A stretch of DNA of 36,184 nucleotides from the NCBI GenBank assembly GCA_017510245.1, contig JAFWNQ010000018.1, forward strand, positions 1 to 36,184, written 5' to 3'. Below the pieces are notes generated by a model. That model saw only the letters and a program-made list of their open reading frames with translations. It made no database searches and had not been told where the DNA came from. The position numbers and the translations under genes are program-made. This DNA is from Clostridia bacterium. GTDB lineage: Bacteria > Bacillota > Clostridia > TANB77 > CAG-508. Positions within the stretch are counted from its first letter, which is position 1; each line of letters begins with the position of its first letter. Below are positions 16,101 through 24,226 of the stretch, one piece after another.

Positions 16101-18960
16101 TGGAGAATCAGCATTTGAAAAAACAGGATTAGAAACTATTAGTATTCCTGATTCTGTAACAAACATTGGTGAAAGAGCATTCTTTGGATGTTCAGAGATA
16201 CCAACAGTTGCAATACCAGATAGTGTTACTAATATTGGAAATGGAGCATTTAGCAACTGCTCAAAATTGACTAAAATTACTGTAACTTCAAATAATAGTA
16301 CGTATTCAGTTAGTGGTGGTGTATTGTTCAATAAAGGAAAAACAGAGTTAATTGTTTATCCTGCGGGTAAAACAAGTACAAGTTATGATGTACCTACTAC
16401 TGTAAAAACTATAAAAGATTCTGCATTCTATGGTAGCTCTATATTGAAAGAATTATATATGCCAATAGTTATTGAAACTATTGAAAAGGAAGCTTTTAGA
16501 GGTTGTACACAGCTTGAAGAGGTAAGAATTCCAAATAGTGTTAAAAAAATTGAGAAAAACGCTTTTCTAGAGTGTAGTGACTTATCTAGAATAGAAATAC
16601 CAAGTAGTGTAAATAATATCGGAGAAGGAATAATTGATAATTCACATAGCATAGTTGTATATTATGAAAGAGAAACAAGTGCAATAAATGATATGGAAGA
16701 AGAATATGAGGATTACTCAAGCAACGTTGTGTTTAAGTCAATAGATGAAAAAGGAACAGACATATCAAAGAAACAAGATAAGAGTATTTATGCAATTCTG
16801 TCGGAAGACGGAAAAACATTATATATAGAAGGATATGGAGAGATTAAAGACTTTTCAGAAACAAATACACCATGGAATGATAATAAAAATACTATAGAAA
16901 AAGTTATTATTAGTAAGGGTATTACGCAGATAGGAAAATATGCCTTTAATGGATGTACAAAATTAAATAATATAACAATTCCTAACACGATGACAACATT
17001 AAGATCTTCATCATTCAAAGGATGTACAGGCTTAACAACAATAACTGTTCCAAATTCTGTATCATTGATAGAAGCTTATGCTTTTGAAGGATGCACAGGT
17101 TTAACTACATTTAATTTCCCAACTAAATTAACTGAAATAAAGAATAGTACTTTTAATGGTTGTACAGCCCTAGATAATATTACAATTCCTGAAAACATTA
17201 AAAAAATTGGAACATCAGCTTTTGAAGGATGTACAAGCTTAACAATTTACATTCCAAACACTCTAGAGAGTATTGGTGGAACAATATTAAGTAATAATGA
17301 AAATGTTACTGTAAAATATCAAACAATTGATGAACAAGACAGAACTGCAGACGTTGTTGAAAATATGAAAACAAAGAGTGAATACAATAAAGTTAATTTC
17401 TTAGTAGTGGATACAACAAAGCCTAAATTAACAGTAGAGATGAATCCTAATGACCAAAAGGACAGCGTTGTAGTATCAATCAAATCTAATGAGCCACTAC
17501 AAGCAATTGATGGATGGGAATTGTCAGAAGATAAAAAGACTTTATCAAAAACATATACTGAAAAGGGAACAGAGACTGTTACTGTAAAGGATTTAGCAGG
17601 AAATGAGGTTGCACAAGAATTTGAGATTACGGAAAATGAAATAGATAAAGAACCACCTACTTTGAATTATGAAGTGAAAGTGTCAGATGATCACAGTAGC
17701 GCTAATGTTGTTATAACATCACATGAAGAGGTAAAAGCTGTTGAAGGATGGACACTATCAGAAGATAAAAAGACTATAACAAAAGAGTATAAAGAAAATG
17801 GTTTATTTTCGGTTGAAGTTGAAGATTTAGTTGGAAATAAAACAACTCAAGAATTCAATGTAAGTGGAATAGACTTAACACCTCCAGAAATATTAGATAT
17901 TAAAAAAGAATTATCACCAAATAAAGAAAAAGTAACAGTTACAATAACAGCAAATGAGGAACTTCAAAAAATAGATGAATGGAATTTATCAGAAGATAAA
18001 AAGTCATTGACAAAAGAATTCACAGAAAATGGAACGACAACTATTGATATAAAAGATATTGCAGGCAATAAAGTTACAAAAGAAATTACTGTTGAAGGAT
18101 TAGACAGAATTTCACCAAAAATAACTTTAAATAAAACAATTTCAAATGATAAAAAATCTGCAACTATAACATTGACATCGGATGAAGCAGTACAAGGAAT
18201 CGAAGGATGGACATTATCTTCAGATAAAAAAGTATTAACAAAAACTTATACAGAAAATGCAAATGAAAATATTAGAGTTAAAGACTTGGCAGGAAATGTT
18301 ACTGAACAAAAAGTTGAGATTACAGAATTAGATACTATTCCACCAGTCATAGAGCAAAAACAAGAGGTGTCTGATAATGAAGACGCTGTTACAGTTACCT
18401 TAACATCAAATGAAGAAGTTGAACCAATCGAAGGATGGACATTATCTTCAAATAAAAAAGTATTAACAAAAACATACACCGATAATGTTGATGAAACGAT
18501 AAGGATTAGAGACTTGAATGGAAACGAGGCAACAGAGAGAATTAAGATTGAAGGTTTAAACTATTTTAAAGTTAACAGTAATTGCATAATTGAAAACGAA
18601 TATATAAAGAAAATCCAACCTAATCAAACATATGCTGATTTCGTAAAGAATATAATAACCAATCTTGAATTTATTATTAAAGATAAAGAAGCAACTGTAT
18701 CAGGGACAAGTGATATAAAAACAGGTGAGACATTGACAGTAGGTAATAATACATACACATTAATTGTCATTGGAGATGTTAACGGAGACGGAGATGCTAA
18801 TATAGCAGATATAATGGCAATTAATATGCATAGATTGAATAAGTCAGAATTATCTGAATTAAATCAATTAGCTGGAGATGTTAATGGAGATAATAAAGTT
18901 AATATACAAGATATTATGATGATTAACATGTACAGGCTTGGAAAAACTACAAATTTATAA
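13129..18960 (+). CDS. Giant secreted BspA-like LRR protein with Ig-like repeats and X-dockerin
   Basis: The 1943-residue product starts with a signal peptide (about 1-28, ending NIYA). Three blocks of BspA/LRR_5 leucine-rich repeats follow, starting near residues 49, 858 and 1210. Each opens with the same preamble (for example DVSANQDGSIYAILSED) and runs through many copies of the IPNSVTSIGxxAFxxC type. Residues about 1427-1810 hold five Ig-like repeats of about 75 residues, each with a W-x-LS-x-(D/N)KK core. Next is an X-module-like segment (about 1812-1880), then a type I dockerin (about 1882-1943) with two Ca-binding loops, DVNGDGDANIAD and DVNGDNKVNIQD. LRR proteins of this type bind host or microbial surfaces. 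There is no anchor of its own: the cohesin protein 18 bases downstream is the likely dock. GGAGG precedes the ATG. Confidence 0.93.
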   Translation: MKIIKKIAISTAILIVSEVAILNTNIYAFSLKEFANYVVAGLGLSNGEIDISKNQDESLTAKISDDKKTLTISGTGEMKDFSSEDNQWGVAVSKIKKVIISDNITKIGNYAFANCTELVEINLPSTLTSIGSYAFKDCGNLKEIQIPNSVNSIGAGAFYRCTKLNEINIPTSLTKIENSTFSNCSSITSITIPNSVTSIEIGAFLFCSKLSSITIPGTVLTIGYGAFSFCTGLTSVTITQGVKTIANGAFEFCSNIETINIPKSVTSLEIDVANRSFCYGCSKLKSISVDADNANYSSQDGVLFDKNKKVLLKYPEGKTDTTYTIPSTVNTIGEFAFYHVTNLKRVILPNSVTEIANYAFYTCTGIEYMELPDLLTKIGNFAFFGCNKIINISLEDSIETIGVGAFKDCTSLKSIDIPSSIVTIDYITFSGCTSLKNVNISKSVTRIEDMAFEDCASLEEINVSSDNENYSSEDGILFNKNKTGLIEYPEAKHDNKYYEIPNTVTKIGSKAFYKNKTLEQIYIPDTVTYIGEEAFKYCTGLRYVLMLANVSTVPAEMFSECTNLSLVKLSDSIIRIGAYAFQNCKNLITLIGKLAYTSDGDIAIANQQYNQFEIPSSIEEIGEGAFQGCDSISIIEIDGDVLIGTDAYNSCSSLSEIIISDSNTKFSSENGVLFNKDKTKLIFYPPNKSDTSYVIPSTVKDLSENAFDNCKRLNSITIPNSVTNVGENADYKMNNFDGCSSLNEIIVTEGNRNYSSVDGVLYSKDGTQLIRYPENKIGSRYKIKGNVTTIYANAFKGNKNLTILEIPSSVVLAKCTNDSSIGIMDNSNRIKVYYEDETRVIRELEYSDSYSNVKFQKVMDVSANQDGSIYAILSEDKETLTIEGEGQMLNWMDPLSGIRTVPWYDYRESIKNVELSNGITSIGSYAFDYFKELTSINLPNSITEIGNSAFEDCIKLTTVNIPNGVNSIEDNTFKNCEALKNIQIPNSVTSIGESAFEKTGLETISIPDSVTNIGERAFFGCSEIPTVAIPDSVTNIGNGAFSNCSKLTKITVTSNNSTYSVSGGVLFNKGKTELIVYPAGKTSTSYDVPTTVKTIKDSAFYGSSILKELYMPIVIETIEKEAFRGCTQLEEVRIPNSVKKIEKNAFLECSDLSRIEIPSSVNNIGEGIIDNSHSIVVYYERETSAINDMEEEYEDYSSNVVFKSIDEKGTDISKKQDKSIYAILSEDGKTLYIEGYGEIKDFSETNTPWNDNKNTIEKVIISKGITQIGKYAFNGCTKLNNITIPNTMTTLRSSSFKGCTGLTTITVPNSVSLIEAYAFEGCTGLTTFNFPTKLTEIKNSTFNGCTALDNITIPENIKKIGTSAFEGCTSLTIYIPNTLESIGGTILSNNENVTVKYQTIDEQDRTADVVENMKTKSEYNKVNFLVVDTTKPKLTVEMNPNDQKDSVVVSIKSNEPLQAIDGWELSEDKKTLSKTYTEKGTETVTVKDLAGNEVAQEFEITENEIDKEPPTLNYEVKVSDDHSSANVVITSHEEVKAVEGWTLSEDKKTITKEYKENGLFSVEVEDLVGNKTTQEFNVSGIDLTPPEILDIKKELSPNKEKVTVTITANEELQKIDEWNLSEDKKSLTKEFTENGTTTIDIKDIAGNKVTKEITVEGLDRISPKITLNKTISNDKKSATITLTSDEAVQGIEGWTLSSDKKVLTKTYTENANENIRVKDLAGNVTEQKVEITELDTIPPVIEQKQEVSDNEDAVTVTLTSNEEVEPIEGWTLSSNKKVLTKTYTDNVDETIRIRDLNGNEATERIKIEGLNYFKVNSNCIIENEYIKKIQPNQTYADFVKNIITNLEFIIKDKEATVSGTSDIKTGETLTVGNNTYTLIVIGDVNGDGDANIADIMAINMHRLNKSELSELNQLAGDVNGDNKVNIQDIMMINMYRLGKTTNL

Positions 18961-18978
18961 GAATAAAGGAGAAATAGA

Positions 18979-19794
18979 ATGAAAAAAATAATTTTAAATG
19001 TATGTATTTTAATAGTTTTTATATTAATAAGCTTATCAAAAGTATATGCTGCTTCAGATTCTATAGAACTAAAGAGTAGTAGTAATTCAGTAAAACCAGG
19101 AGATACATTTACTGTTACTATATCAGCTAAAAGTGATAAAGGTATTAATGGAATTGATACAAAGTTAACCTATGACACAGACAAACTTGAATTAACAGAA
19201 AGCAATGTAGCTGATTCTAAATGGGCAAGTTTGGGAGCTGATTCTGATATTACAGTAATGTCTAATACATCAAGCAAAATTACTTCAGCAGATATTTGGA
19301 GATTAACTTTTAAAGTTAAATCTAGCGTAGCAAATGGAAGCAAGGCAAATGTAAGTATAGGTGATGCAACATTATTTACAGATGATGCAAGTAACTCTAG
19401 TATATCTTTAAATGGCTCAAGTGTAACAATACAAATAGGAGACAATTCTAGTGGTGAAGAAGAAAATATAGTGGAAGAACCTACTAATACTACTAATGAT
19501 ACTCCAACAAATGAAACAAAGGAGCCAGAAACGAATACTTCAGGAGGAAGTGGAAATTCAAGCGGTTCTAATTCGGGCAATTCAAGTAGTTCTGGAAGCT
19601 CAAGTGGATCTAGAACTGGAGGCTCAGGCACTAATACATCATCATCAGTAAGTACTACAGAGAAAGATCCAACAACTGCAAAAACAAGTATTCCAAAAAC
19701 TGGAATAATACATATTGCAGGAATTGCTTTTATTATAGTAGCATTGCTAGCTATATTCTTACATAAAAAATTAAAGAATTACAAAGGAATTTAA
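18979..19794 (+). CDS. Cell-wall-anchored single-cohesin protein (mini-scaffoldin)
   Basis: The 271-residue protein has a signal peptide (1-24, ending KVYA) and a cohesin domain (about 27-155), with the typical opening SVKPGDTFTVTISAKS, then GINGIDTKLTYDTDKLEL and the closing region SSISLNGSSVTIQIGD. A Thr/Ser/Gly-rich linker (about 156-236) leads to a sortase-like C-terminus: IPKTG at 238-242, a hydrophobic span and the basic tail HKKLKNYK. Cohesins bind dockerins with high affinity, so this protein should hold the dockerin of the preceding LRR protein at the wall. One cohesin is unusually few for a scaffoldin. AAAGGAG precedes the ATG, and it shares the operon and its terminator with the LRR gene. 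Confidence 0.88.
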   Translation: MKKIILNVCILIVFILISLSKVYAASDSIELKSSSNSVKPGDTFTVTISAKSDKGINGIDTKLTYDTDKLELTESNVADSKWASLGADSDITVMSNTSSKITSADIWRLTFKVKSSVANGSKANVSIGDATLFTDDASNSSISLNGSSVTIQIGDNSSGEEENIVEEPTNTTNDTPTNETKEPETNTSGGSGNSSGSNSGNSSSSGSSSGSRTGGSGTNTSSSVSTTEKDPTTAKTSIPKTGIIHIAGIAFIIVALLAIFLHKKLKNYKGI

Positions 19795-19827
19795 GAAAGG
19801 GCGACTTTTGAAGTCGCTTTTTCTTTT
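19794..19827 (+). terminator. Terminator of the LRR-cohesin operon
   Basis: GCGACTT (19801-19807) pairs with AAGTCGC (19811-19817), extended by AGAAAGG/TTTTTCT including two G-U pairs, and leads into a T-rich tail. It begins in the last base of the cohesin stop codon. Confidence 0.9.
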
Positions 19828-19939
19828 GAAAAAAATAGCATACTATTGTTCAGATTTTTCTTAAAACTGACCAGTAAGAATAATGACATTTAGTATAGGT
19901 AGTTATATAATTGAACATAATAAAGAAAAGAGGAAAACT

Positions 19940-20614
19940 ATGAAAAGAATAAAGATTAAAGATAGAGTGCTACCATCTTATACTAAAGGAGAAGAAATAA
20001 TAAATACTTCATCACACATAATAGGTGCTGTACTTGGAATAATTGCAACCTGCCTATGTATTGTTTTTGCTTCTATACACCATAATGTGTATGGCATAAT
20101 ATCTGGAGCAATTTATGGCATAACAATGACTTTACTATACATGATGTCGAGCATATATCATGGATTGAAAACTAATACAACATCAAGGAAAGTATTTCAA
20201 ATAATTGATCATTGCACTATATTCTTGCTTATAGCAGGTTCTTATACTCCTTTTACTTTGTGTACGTTTAGAGAATATGATTCAATATTAGGATGGAGTC
20301 TATTTGCAATTGTATGGGGATTGGCAGTTATAGGAATAATACTAAATTCAATTGATCTTCATAGGTATAAAGTTATTTCAATGATATGTTATTTGGTCAT
20401 GGGATGGTGTGTGGTATTCAAAGGATATCTGTTACCTTCCTTATTAGGAGATAATGGCTTTTGGCTATTACTAATTGGAGGAATAATATATACTATTGGA
20501 GCAATATTTTATGGATTGGGAAGAAATATTAAGTATATGCATTCAATATTTCATATACTAATTGTTATTGCTAGCTTACTTCAATTCTTATGCATAATTC
20601 TATATGTAATGTAA
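19940..20614 (+). CDS. Hemolysin III family (PAQR-type) membrane protein
   Basis: This 224-residue protein has seven hydrophobic segments and the family's conserved motifs: EEIINTSSHIIGA near the N-terminus, SSIYHG in the second segment, then DHCTIFLLIAGSYTPF, and HSIFH near the end. The Ser, Asp and His residues form the proposed metal site of the PAQR superfamily. Despite the name, bacterial members are not established hemolysins; a role in lipid or membrane homeostasis is suspected. ATG 19940 has AAGAGGAAAA ahead of it, which makes the earlier in-frame ATG at 19883 unlikely. It is monocistronic. Confidence 0.9.
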   Translation: MKRIKIKDRVLPSYTKGEEIINTSSHIIGAVLGIIATCLCIVFASIHHNVYGIISGAIYGITMTLLYMMSSIYHGLKTNTTSRKVFQIIDHCTIFLLIAGSYTPFTLCTFREYDSILGWSLFAIVWGLAVIGIILNSIDLHRYKVISMICYLVMGWCVVFKGYLLPSLLGDNGFWLLLIGGIIYTIGAIFYGLGRNIKYMHSIFHILIVIASLLQFLCIILYVM

Positions 20615-20615
20615 A

Positions 20616-20641
20616 AAGTTGCTATTGGCAGCTTTTTTTTT
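20616..20641 (+). terminator. Terminator of the hemolysin III gene
   Basis: AAGTTGC pairs with GCAGCTT (one G-U) around TATTG, followed by a run of nine T in total, directly after the stop codon. Confidence 0.9.
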
Positions 20642-20672
20642 AGCTCATACTTCTAATATGGATAACTATTAC

Positions 20673-20701
20673 TTGATTTAGTAAACTAGATTTGATAATA
20701 T
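20673..20701 (+). promoter_or_regulatory. Promoter of the interrupted gene at 20722
   Basis: TTGATT (20673-20678) and TAATAT (20696-20701) are 17 bases apart, with TG one base ahead of the -10. It points to ATG 20722 rather than the downstream GTG. Confidence 0.6.
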
Positions 20702-20721
20702 TATTAAAGAAGGAGTGAACT

Positions 20722-21534
20722 ATGAAATTATCTGAATTTGAATAAAATCAAAATAATATTTTTACAGATGAATACAGGAAAAAATGTGAAAAAATAGTGA
20801 ATTATTTTAAAAGTTATACAGAAATAGATTTAGAAGAAAAAGCTAAAACTAATGACCCTATTCAAATCTATGAGAAACTAAAAGTATGGCTATTAAAATT
20901 TTATAAAGTTGATCTGCTAAGTGCATTTAGAAGTATAGATTATTCTTATAAAGACTTCCAAAAAAATCTTATAATGGGTTTTTTAATGACACTATGCAAA
21001 AACAAAGAGAGAGCTAAAATAATTTTTGATGTGCTATTGGAGAATTCGATAGTGTTAGATATTGAAGAATTTCAAGATGGAGGGTATAGAGTCATTACAA
21101 GTGAATTTGGAAATATTACTATGTATCCAGCCAGGATAATATTTAGGGGAGATAGAGTAGTTGAAGACAAAATATCTGAATTAGGTGATAATCTAAAAGA
21201 TTCTTGCCACGAGATTTCTTACTTTTTAATAAAAAGATATGAAAACTTTAAAGCAATTACTGGAATTATGGAAAATGGTTTAAACTATAAATTTTACCAC
21301 ACAATTATAAAGGATGAATATGATTATATAATTGATTTACCTAATGGTGTTGCTATGCCTATTGAAGATTATTTTAAAATTAATACATTTGAGAAATTAA
21401 ATGAGGTAAACTATACTCAATGTGAAAAAGAGAATGAAGAGTCTAGAGAGTTTGATGAAAGTGGAACACTATTTGATTTGCTTAGAAATGCATTATACAA
21501 GAATACAAAGCAATTAAAAAAAAATAATAGATAA
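20722..21534 (+). pseudogene. Unrecognised gene with in-frame TAA at codon 8
   Basis: ATG 20722 has a strong ribosome binding site (AAGGAG) and a promoter, but reads only MKLSEFE before TAA at 20743-20745. The same frame is then open for 263 further codons (NQNNIFTDEYRKKCEK onward) to 21534. The first later in-frame start, GTG 20797, has no suitably placed ribosome binding site. One change, CAA to TAA, would explain it. The 270-codon reading is otherwise clean: a soluble, charged protein with an alpha-helical N-terminal half and a Lys/Asn-rich end, no signal peptide, no family recognised. Options are a recent nonsense mutation, a sequence error, stop readthrough, or real initiation at GTG 20797 (245 residues). 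The DUF1848 gene follows 31 bases later. Confidence 0.6.
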
Positions 21535-21565
21535 GTAAACTTATATTAATTAAGGAGCTTAAAAA

Positions 21566-22501
21566 ATGATAATTAACACCGGAATGAGAACTGATATTCC
21601 AGCATTTTATTCAACATGGCTATGTAATAGAATTAAAGAAGGATATGTGTATGTTAGAAATCCATATTATAGAAACCAAATAACCAAATATAGTCTAAAT
21701 CCTAATGTTGTGGATTGTTTAGCTTTTTGTACTAAAAATCCACATCCAATGATTTCACGAATATCAGAACTCGATAAATATAATCAATTTTGGTTTATAA
21801 CAATAACGCCATATGGAAAAGAATTAGAACCTAATGTACCAGACAAGAAAGTAGTCATAGATGACTTTAAAATCTTATCTAAACATCTTGGTGCTGATTC
21901 AGTTGCTTTAAGGTATGATCCAATAATCATCACACCTAAATACAGTGTTCAGATGCATATTAAATGTTTCGAAAAACTATTAACACAACTTAGAGGATAT
22001 ACAAAAGATTGCACAATTAGTTTCTTAGATTTATATGAAAAAGTTAAAAGAAATGCTCCTGATTTAAAGACACCTACCAAGTCTGAGCAGATAGAAATAG
22101 CTAAAGCTTTTGCAAAAATAGGAAAAGAAAATGATATTATAATACATGGTTGTTGCGAAAAAGACTATTTAAAAGAATATGGAATAGACATTACAGGATG
22201 TATGAGTCAAGAAATAGTAGAGAAGGCAATTCATAATAGAATAAAAGTACCAAAAAGAAAGAACCAAAGGATTAAGTGTAATTGTGTGCTTGGTAATGAT
22301 ATAGGAGTGTATAATACTTGTTTACATTTGTGTAAGTATTGTTATGCAAATGAAAATGAAAAGCTAGTTGAAGAGAATGTAAGAATACATAATGAAGATT
22401 CTCCTCTACTAATAGGAAAAGTTGAAAATGATGATAAAATAACGGAAACAAAACAAGAAAGCTGGATAATAGATGACAATCAGATTAGATTAGAAATCTA
22501 G
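21566..22501 (+). CDS. DUF1848 family protein with C-terminal Cys cluster
   Basis: The 311-residue protein starts INTGMRTDIPAFYSTW and contains VYVRNPYYRNQITKYSL and the conserved FCTKNPHP. These are hallmarks of DUF1848. Near the C-terminus, about residues 236-265, cysteines in the pattern CNC ... C ... CKYCYA could bind an iron-sulfur cluster or zinc. The family is uncharacterised, and related sequences have been likened to radical SAM or spore photoproduct-lyase-type enzymes. No standard CxxxCxxC motif is visible near the N-terminus. AAGGAG precedes ATG 21566. It may be co-transcribed with the interrupted gene upstream. Confidence 0.85.
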   Translation: MIINTGMRTDIPAFYSTWLCNRIKEGYVYVRNPYYRNQITKYSLNPNVVDCLAFCTKNPHPMISRISELDKYNQFWFITITPYGKELEPNVPDKKVVIDDFKILSKHLGADSVALRYDPIIITPKYSVQMHIKCFEKLLTQLRGYTKDCTISFLDLYEKVKRNAPDLKTPTKSEQIEIAKAFAKIGKENDIIIHGCCEKDYLKEYGIDITGCMSQEIVEKAIHNRIKVPKRKNQRIKCNCVLGNDIGVYNTCLHLCKYCYANENEKLVEENVRIHNEDSPLLIGKVENDDKITETKQESWIIDDNQIRLEI

Positions 22502-22551
22502 ATTCCAACTATACGATGGAAATAAATGAAATTATATTGTTCTTTAAGTAC

Positions 22552-22600
22552 AGTAATAAAGAAAGAGATATATGGTAATGAGCAATTATTCTTTATTACT
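22552..22600. repeat. Perfect 12-bp inverted repeat between DUF1848 and acyltransferase genes
   Basis: AGTAATAAAGAA (22552-22563) and TTCTTTATTACT (22589-22600) are exact reverse complements around a 25-base loop. No T-run follows, so termination is uncertain. It is close to the next gene's leader, so a regulatory role is possible. Confidence 0.5.
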
Positions 22601-22655
22601 AAGTTAATATTATTCCTAAATAGGAAAGGTTTTGATAAAAGATATAGGAGGGATT

Positions 22656-23249
22656 ATGAAAAAAACTAAGAAAAGTGGACCTGCTATTTTTATGTATTGT
22701 GTCATAGCAATAACTTTAGTAGCTTCTGCAATTTGTTTTTATTTATATTATAAGAATAATATAAAAAATAATGTGATATTATGGACAGGTATAACATGTT
22801 TTACAATAATGTACCACTTTTGGGTAAGAATAATTATGGGAAATGTTTCGAAACTATTCAAAAAACATATTAATTATAAACAATGGTGGTTTAAAGAAAG
22901 AAAATTTGAAAAAGGACTATATAAGATTTTAAAAGTTAAATCATGGAAAGATAAAGCTCTAACTTACAATCCAGAATCTTTTTCACTAAAAGATCATTCA
23001 TTAGAAGAAATAGCTAATACGATGGCTAAATCAGAAGTTGATCACTGGATAAACGAAGCTATATCAATTTCAACTATATTTTTTGCGATACCTTGGGGAG
23101 AATTCTACATATTTTTTGTAACAGCACTAGCAGCAATGATTTTTGATAGTCAATTTATAATTATTCAGAGATATAATAGACCAAGAATAGTAAGAATACT
23201 AGAGAAAGAAGAGAAAAATAATAGAAAAGAGATAATACTAGAAAAATAG
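22656..23249 (+). CDS. CrtO-like glycosyl-diaponeurosporenoate acyltransferase family protein
   Basis: The 197-residue membrane protein has hydrophobic segments near residues 8-28, 36-56 and 140-168. It has a conserved central part: YHFWVRIIMG, then WWFKERKFEKGLYKILKVKSWKDK, and SEVDHWINEA. This resembles the small acyltransferase that finishes staphyloxanthin by acylating a glycosyl carotenoid (CrtO). No carotenoid genes are present, so the substrate here is unknown; another glycolipid is possible. ATG 22656 follows TAGGAGGG, while an upstream TTG at 22632 is less likely. An SDR gene starts 22 bases downstream in the same direction. Confidence 0.65.
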   Translation: MKKTKKSGPAIFMYCVIAITLVASAICFYLYYKNNIKNNVILWTGITCFTIMYHFWVRIIMGNVSKLFKKHINYKQWWFKERKFEKGLYKILKVKSWKDKALTYNPESFSLKDHSLEEIANTMAKSEVDHWINEAISISTIFFAIPWGEFYIFFVTALAAMIFDSQFIIIQRYNRPRIVRILEKEEKNNRKEIILEK

Positions 23250-23271
23250 TTTTTTATTAGGAGGAAAGCAA

Positions 23272-24090
23272 ATGAAAACAGTTGTGATAACAGGAAGTGC
23301 AAGAGGGCTTGGATTTTGTATGTCTAAGTTTTTCAGAGAATATGACTATAATGTTGTATTAAGTGATTTAAAGGAAGAGAATTTGATAAAAGCAAAAGAG
23401 AGTCTTGAAAGAATAGACTCTATGGGTAAGGTTGAATATAAAGTTTGTAATGTATCAAAATTAGATGATATAAAAAATCTGATGGAATTCAGTATTGAAA
23501 AATTTGATACTATAGACATATGGATAAATAATGCTGGAGTTAATCAGCCTCAAAAGGCTGTTTGGGAATTAACTGAAAGTGAAATAAATACTATAATTGA
23601 TGTTGACCTAAAAGGAACCATTTATGGATCTAAGGTCGCAATGGAAGAAATGAAAAAAAATCATAAAGGAGCTATATATAATGTAGAAGGCTATGGAAGC
23701 AATGATGCTCATATGCTAGGGCTTAATATGTATGGAACTAGCAAAAGAGCTGTGACATATTTTACAGAAAGTCTTGCACAAGAAGCTGACACGGAGAATA
23801 CAGGTGTTATTGTTGGCAAACTAAGTCCAGGAATAATGATTACAAATTTTACAACTCATTCATTAGTTAATGATTCAATTGAACTATCAGAAAAAACAAA
23901 AAAAGTATACAATATTTTGGGAGATACCCCTGAAACAGTTGGAAAATTCTTAGTTGATAGTATGGTAAAAAATCAAAAAAATAATGTAAAAATAAATTGG
24001 CTAACAAATAGCAAAGCATTTGTGAGATTTTTAACAGCTGGATTTAATAAAAGAGATTTTTTTAGAGACGAACCCAAATTACTTAAATAG
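23272..24090 (+). CDS. Short-chain dehydrogenase/reductase, NYC1/NOL-like variant
   Basis: The 272-residue protein has a Rossmann fold with TGSARGLG (7-14), NNAG (86-89) and the catalytic YxxxK (Tyr154, Lys158). The catalytic Ser, normally 13 residues ahead of the Tyr, is not there: the segment reads NVEGYGSN with Tyr141 at that position and Ser143 nearby. Such an N-M/V-E/D-G-x-G-S segment occurs in SDRs resembling plant chlorophyll b reductases (NYC1/NOL), where bacterial members have unknown substrates. AGGAGGAAAG precedes the ATG. It follows the CrtO-like acyltransferase, suggesting a shared lipid or isoprenoid pathway, which is inference. Confidence 0.85.
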   Translation: MKTVVITGSARGLGFCMSKFFREYDYNVVLSDLKEENLIKAKESLERIDSMGKVEYKVCNVSKLDDIKNLMEFSIEKFDTIDIWINNAGVNQPQKAVWELTESEINTIIDVDLKGTIYGSKVAMEEMKKNHKGAIYNVEGYGSNDAHMLGLNMYGTSKRAVTYFTESLAQEADTENTGVIVGKLSPGIMITNFTTHSLVNDSIELSEKTKKVYNILGDTPETVGKFLVDSMVKNQKNNVKINWLTNSKAFVRFLTAGFNKRDFFRDEPKLLK

Positions 24091-24133
24091 AATTATAAAT
24101 AAGATAATATGTAAAATGAAAAAAAGCTTTATG

Positions 24134-24162
24134 TTGACAAATCTGGATAATTATGTTAATAT
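24134..24162 (+). promoter_or_regulatory. Promoter of the membrane protein gene at 24227
   Basis: TTGACA (24134-24139), 17 bases, then TAATAT (24157-24162) with TG one base upstream. In the leader, TGTTAGC (24183-24189) and GCTAACA can pair around a 12-base loop just ahead of the GGAGGGAG ribosome binding site. Confidence 0.6.
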
Positions 24163-24226
24163 ATTTATTAACCAATTTCATTGTTAGCTTACGATTGTAT
24201 GCTAACACGACCGGAGGGAGATTTGG

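Noticed and set aside
15912..16331. Long minus-strand open frames within the LRR gene and cohesin gene (also 19170-19631)
   Set aside because: They mirror repetitive or Ser/Gly-rich coding sequence on the + strand and lack ribosome binding sites and recognisable domains.
19940..20614. Virulence hemolysin
   Set aside because: Hemolysin III/PAQR proteins are widespread membrane proteins and the name does not show lytic activity.
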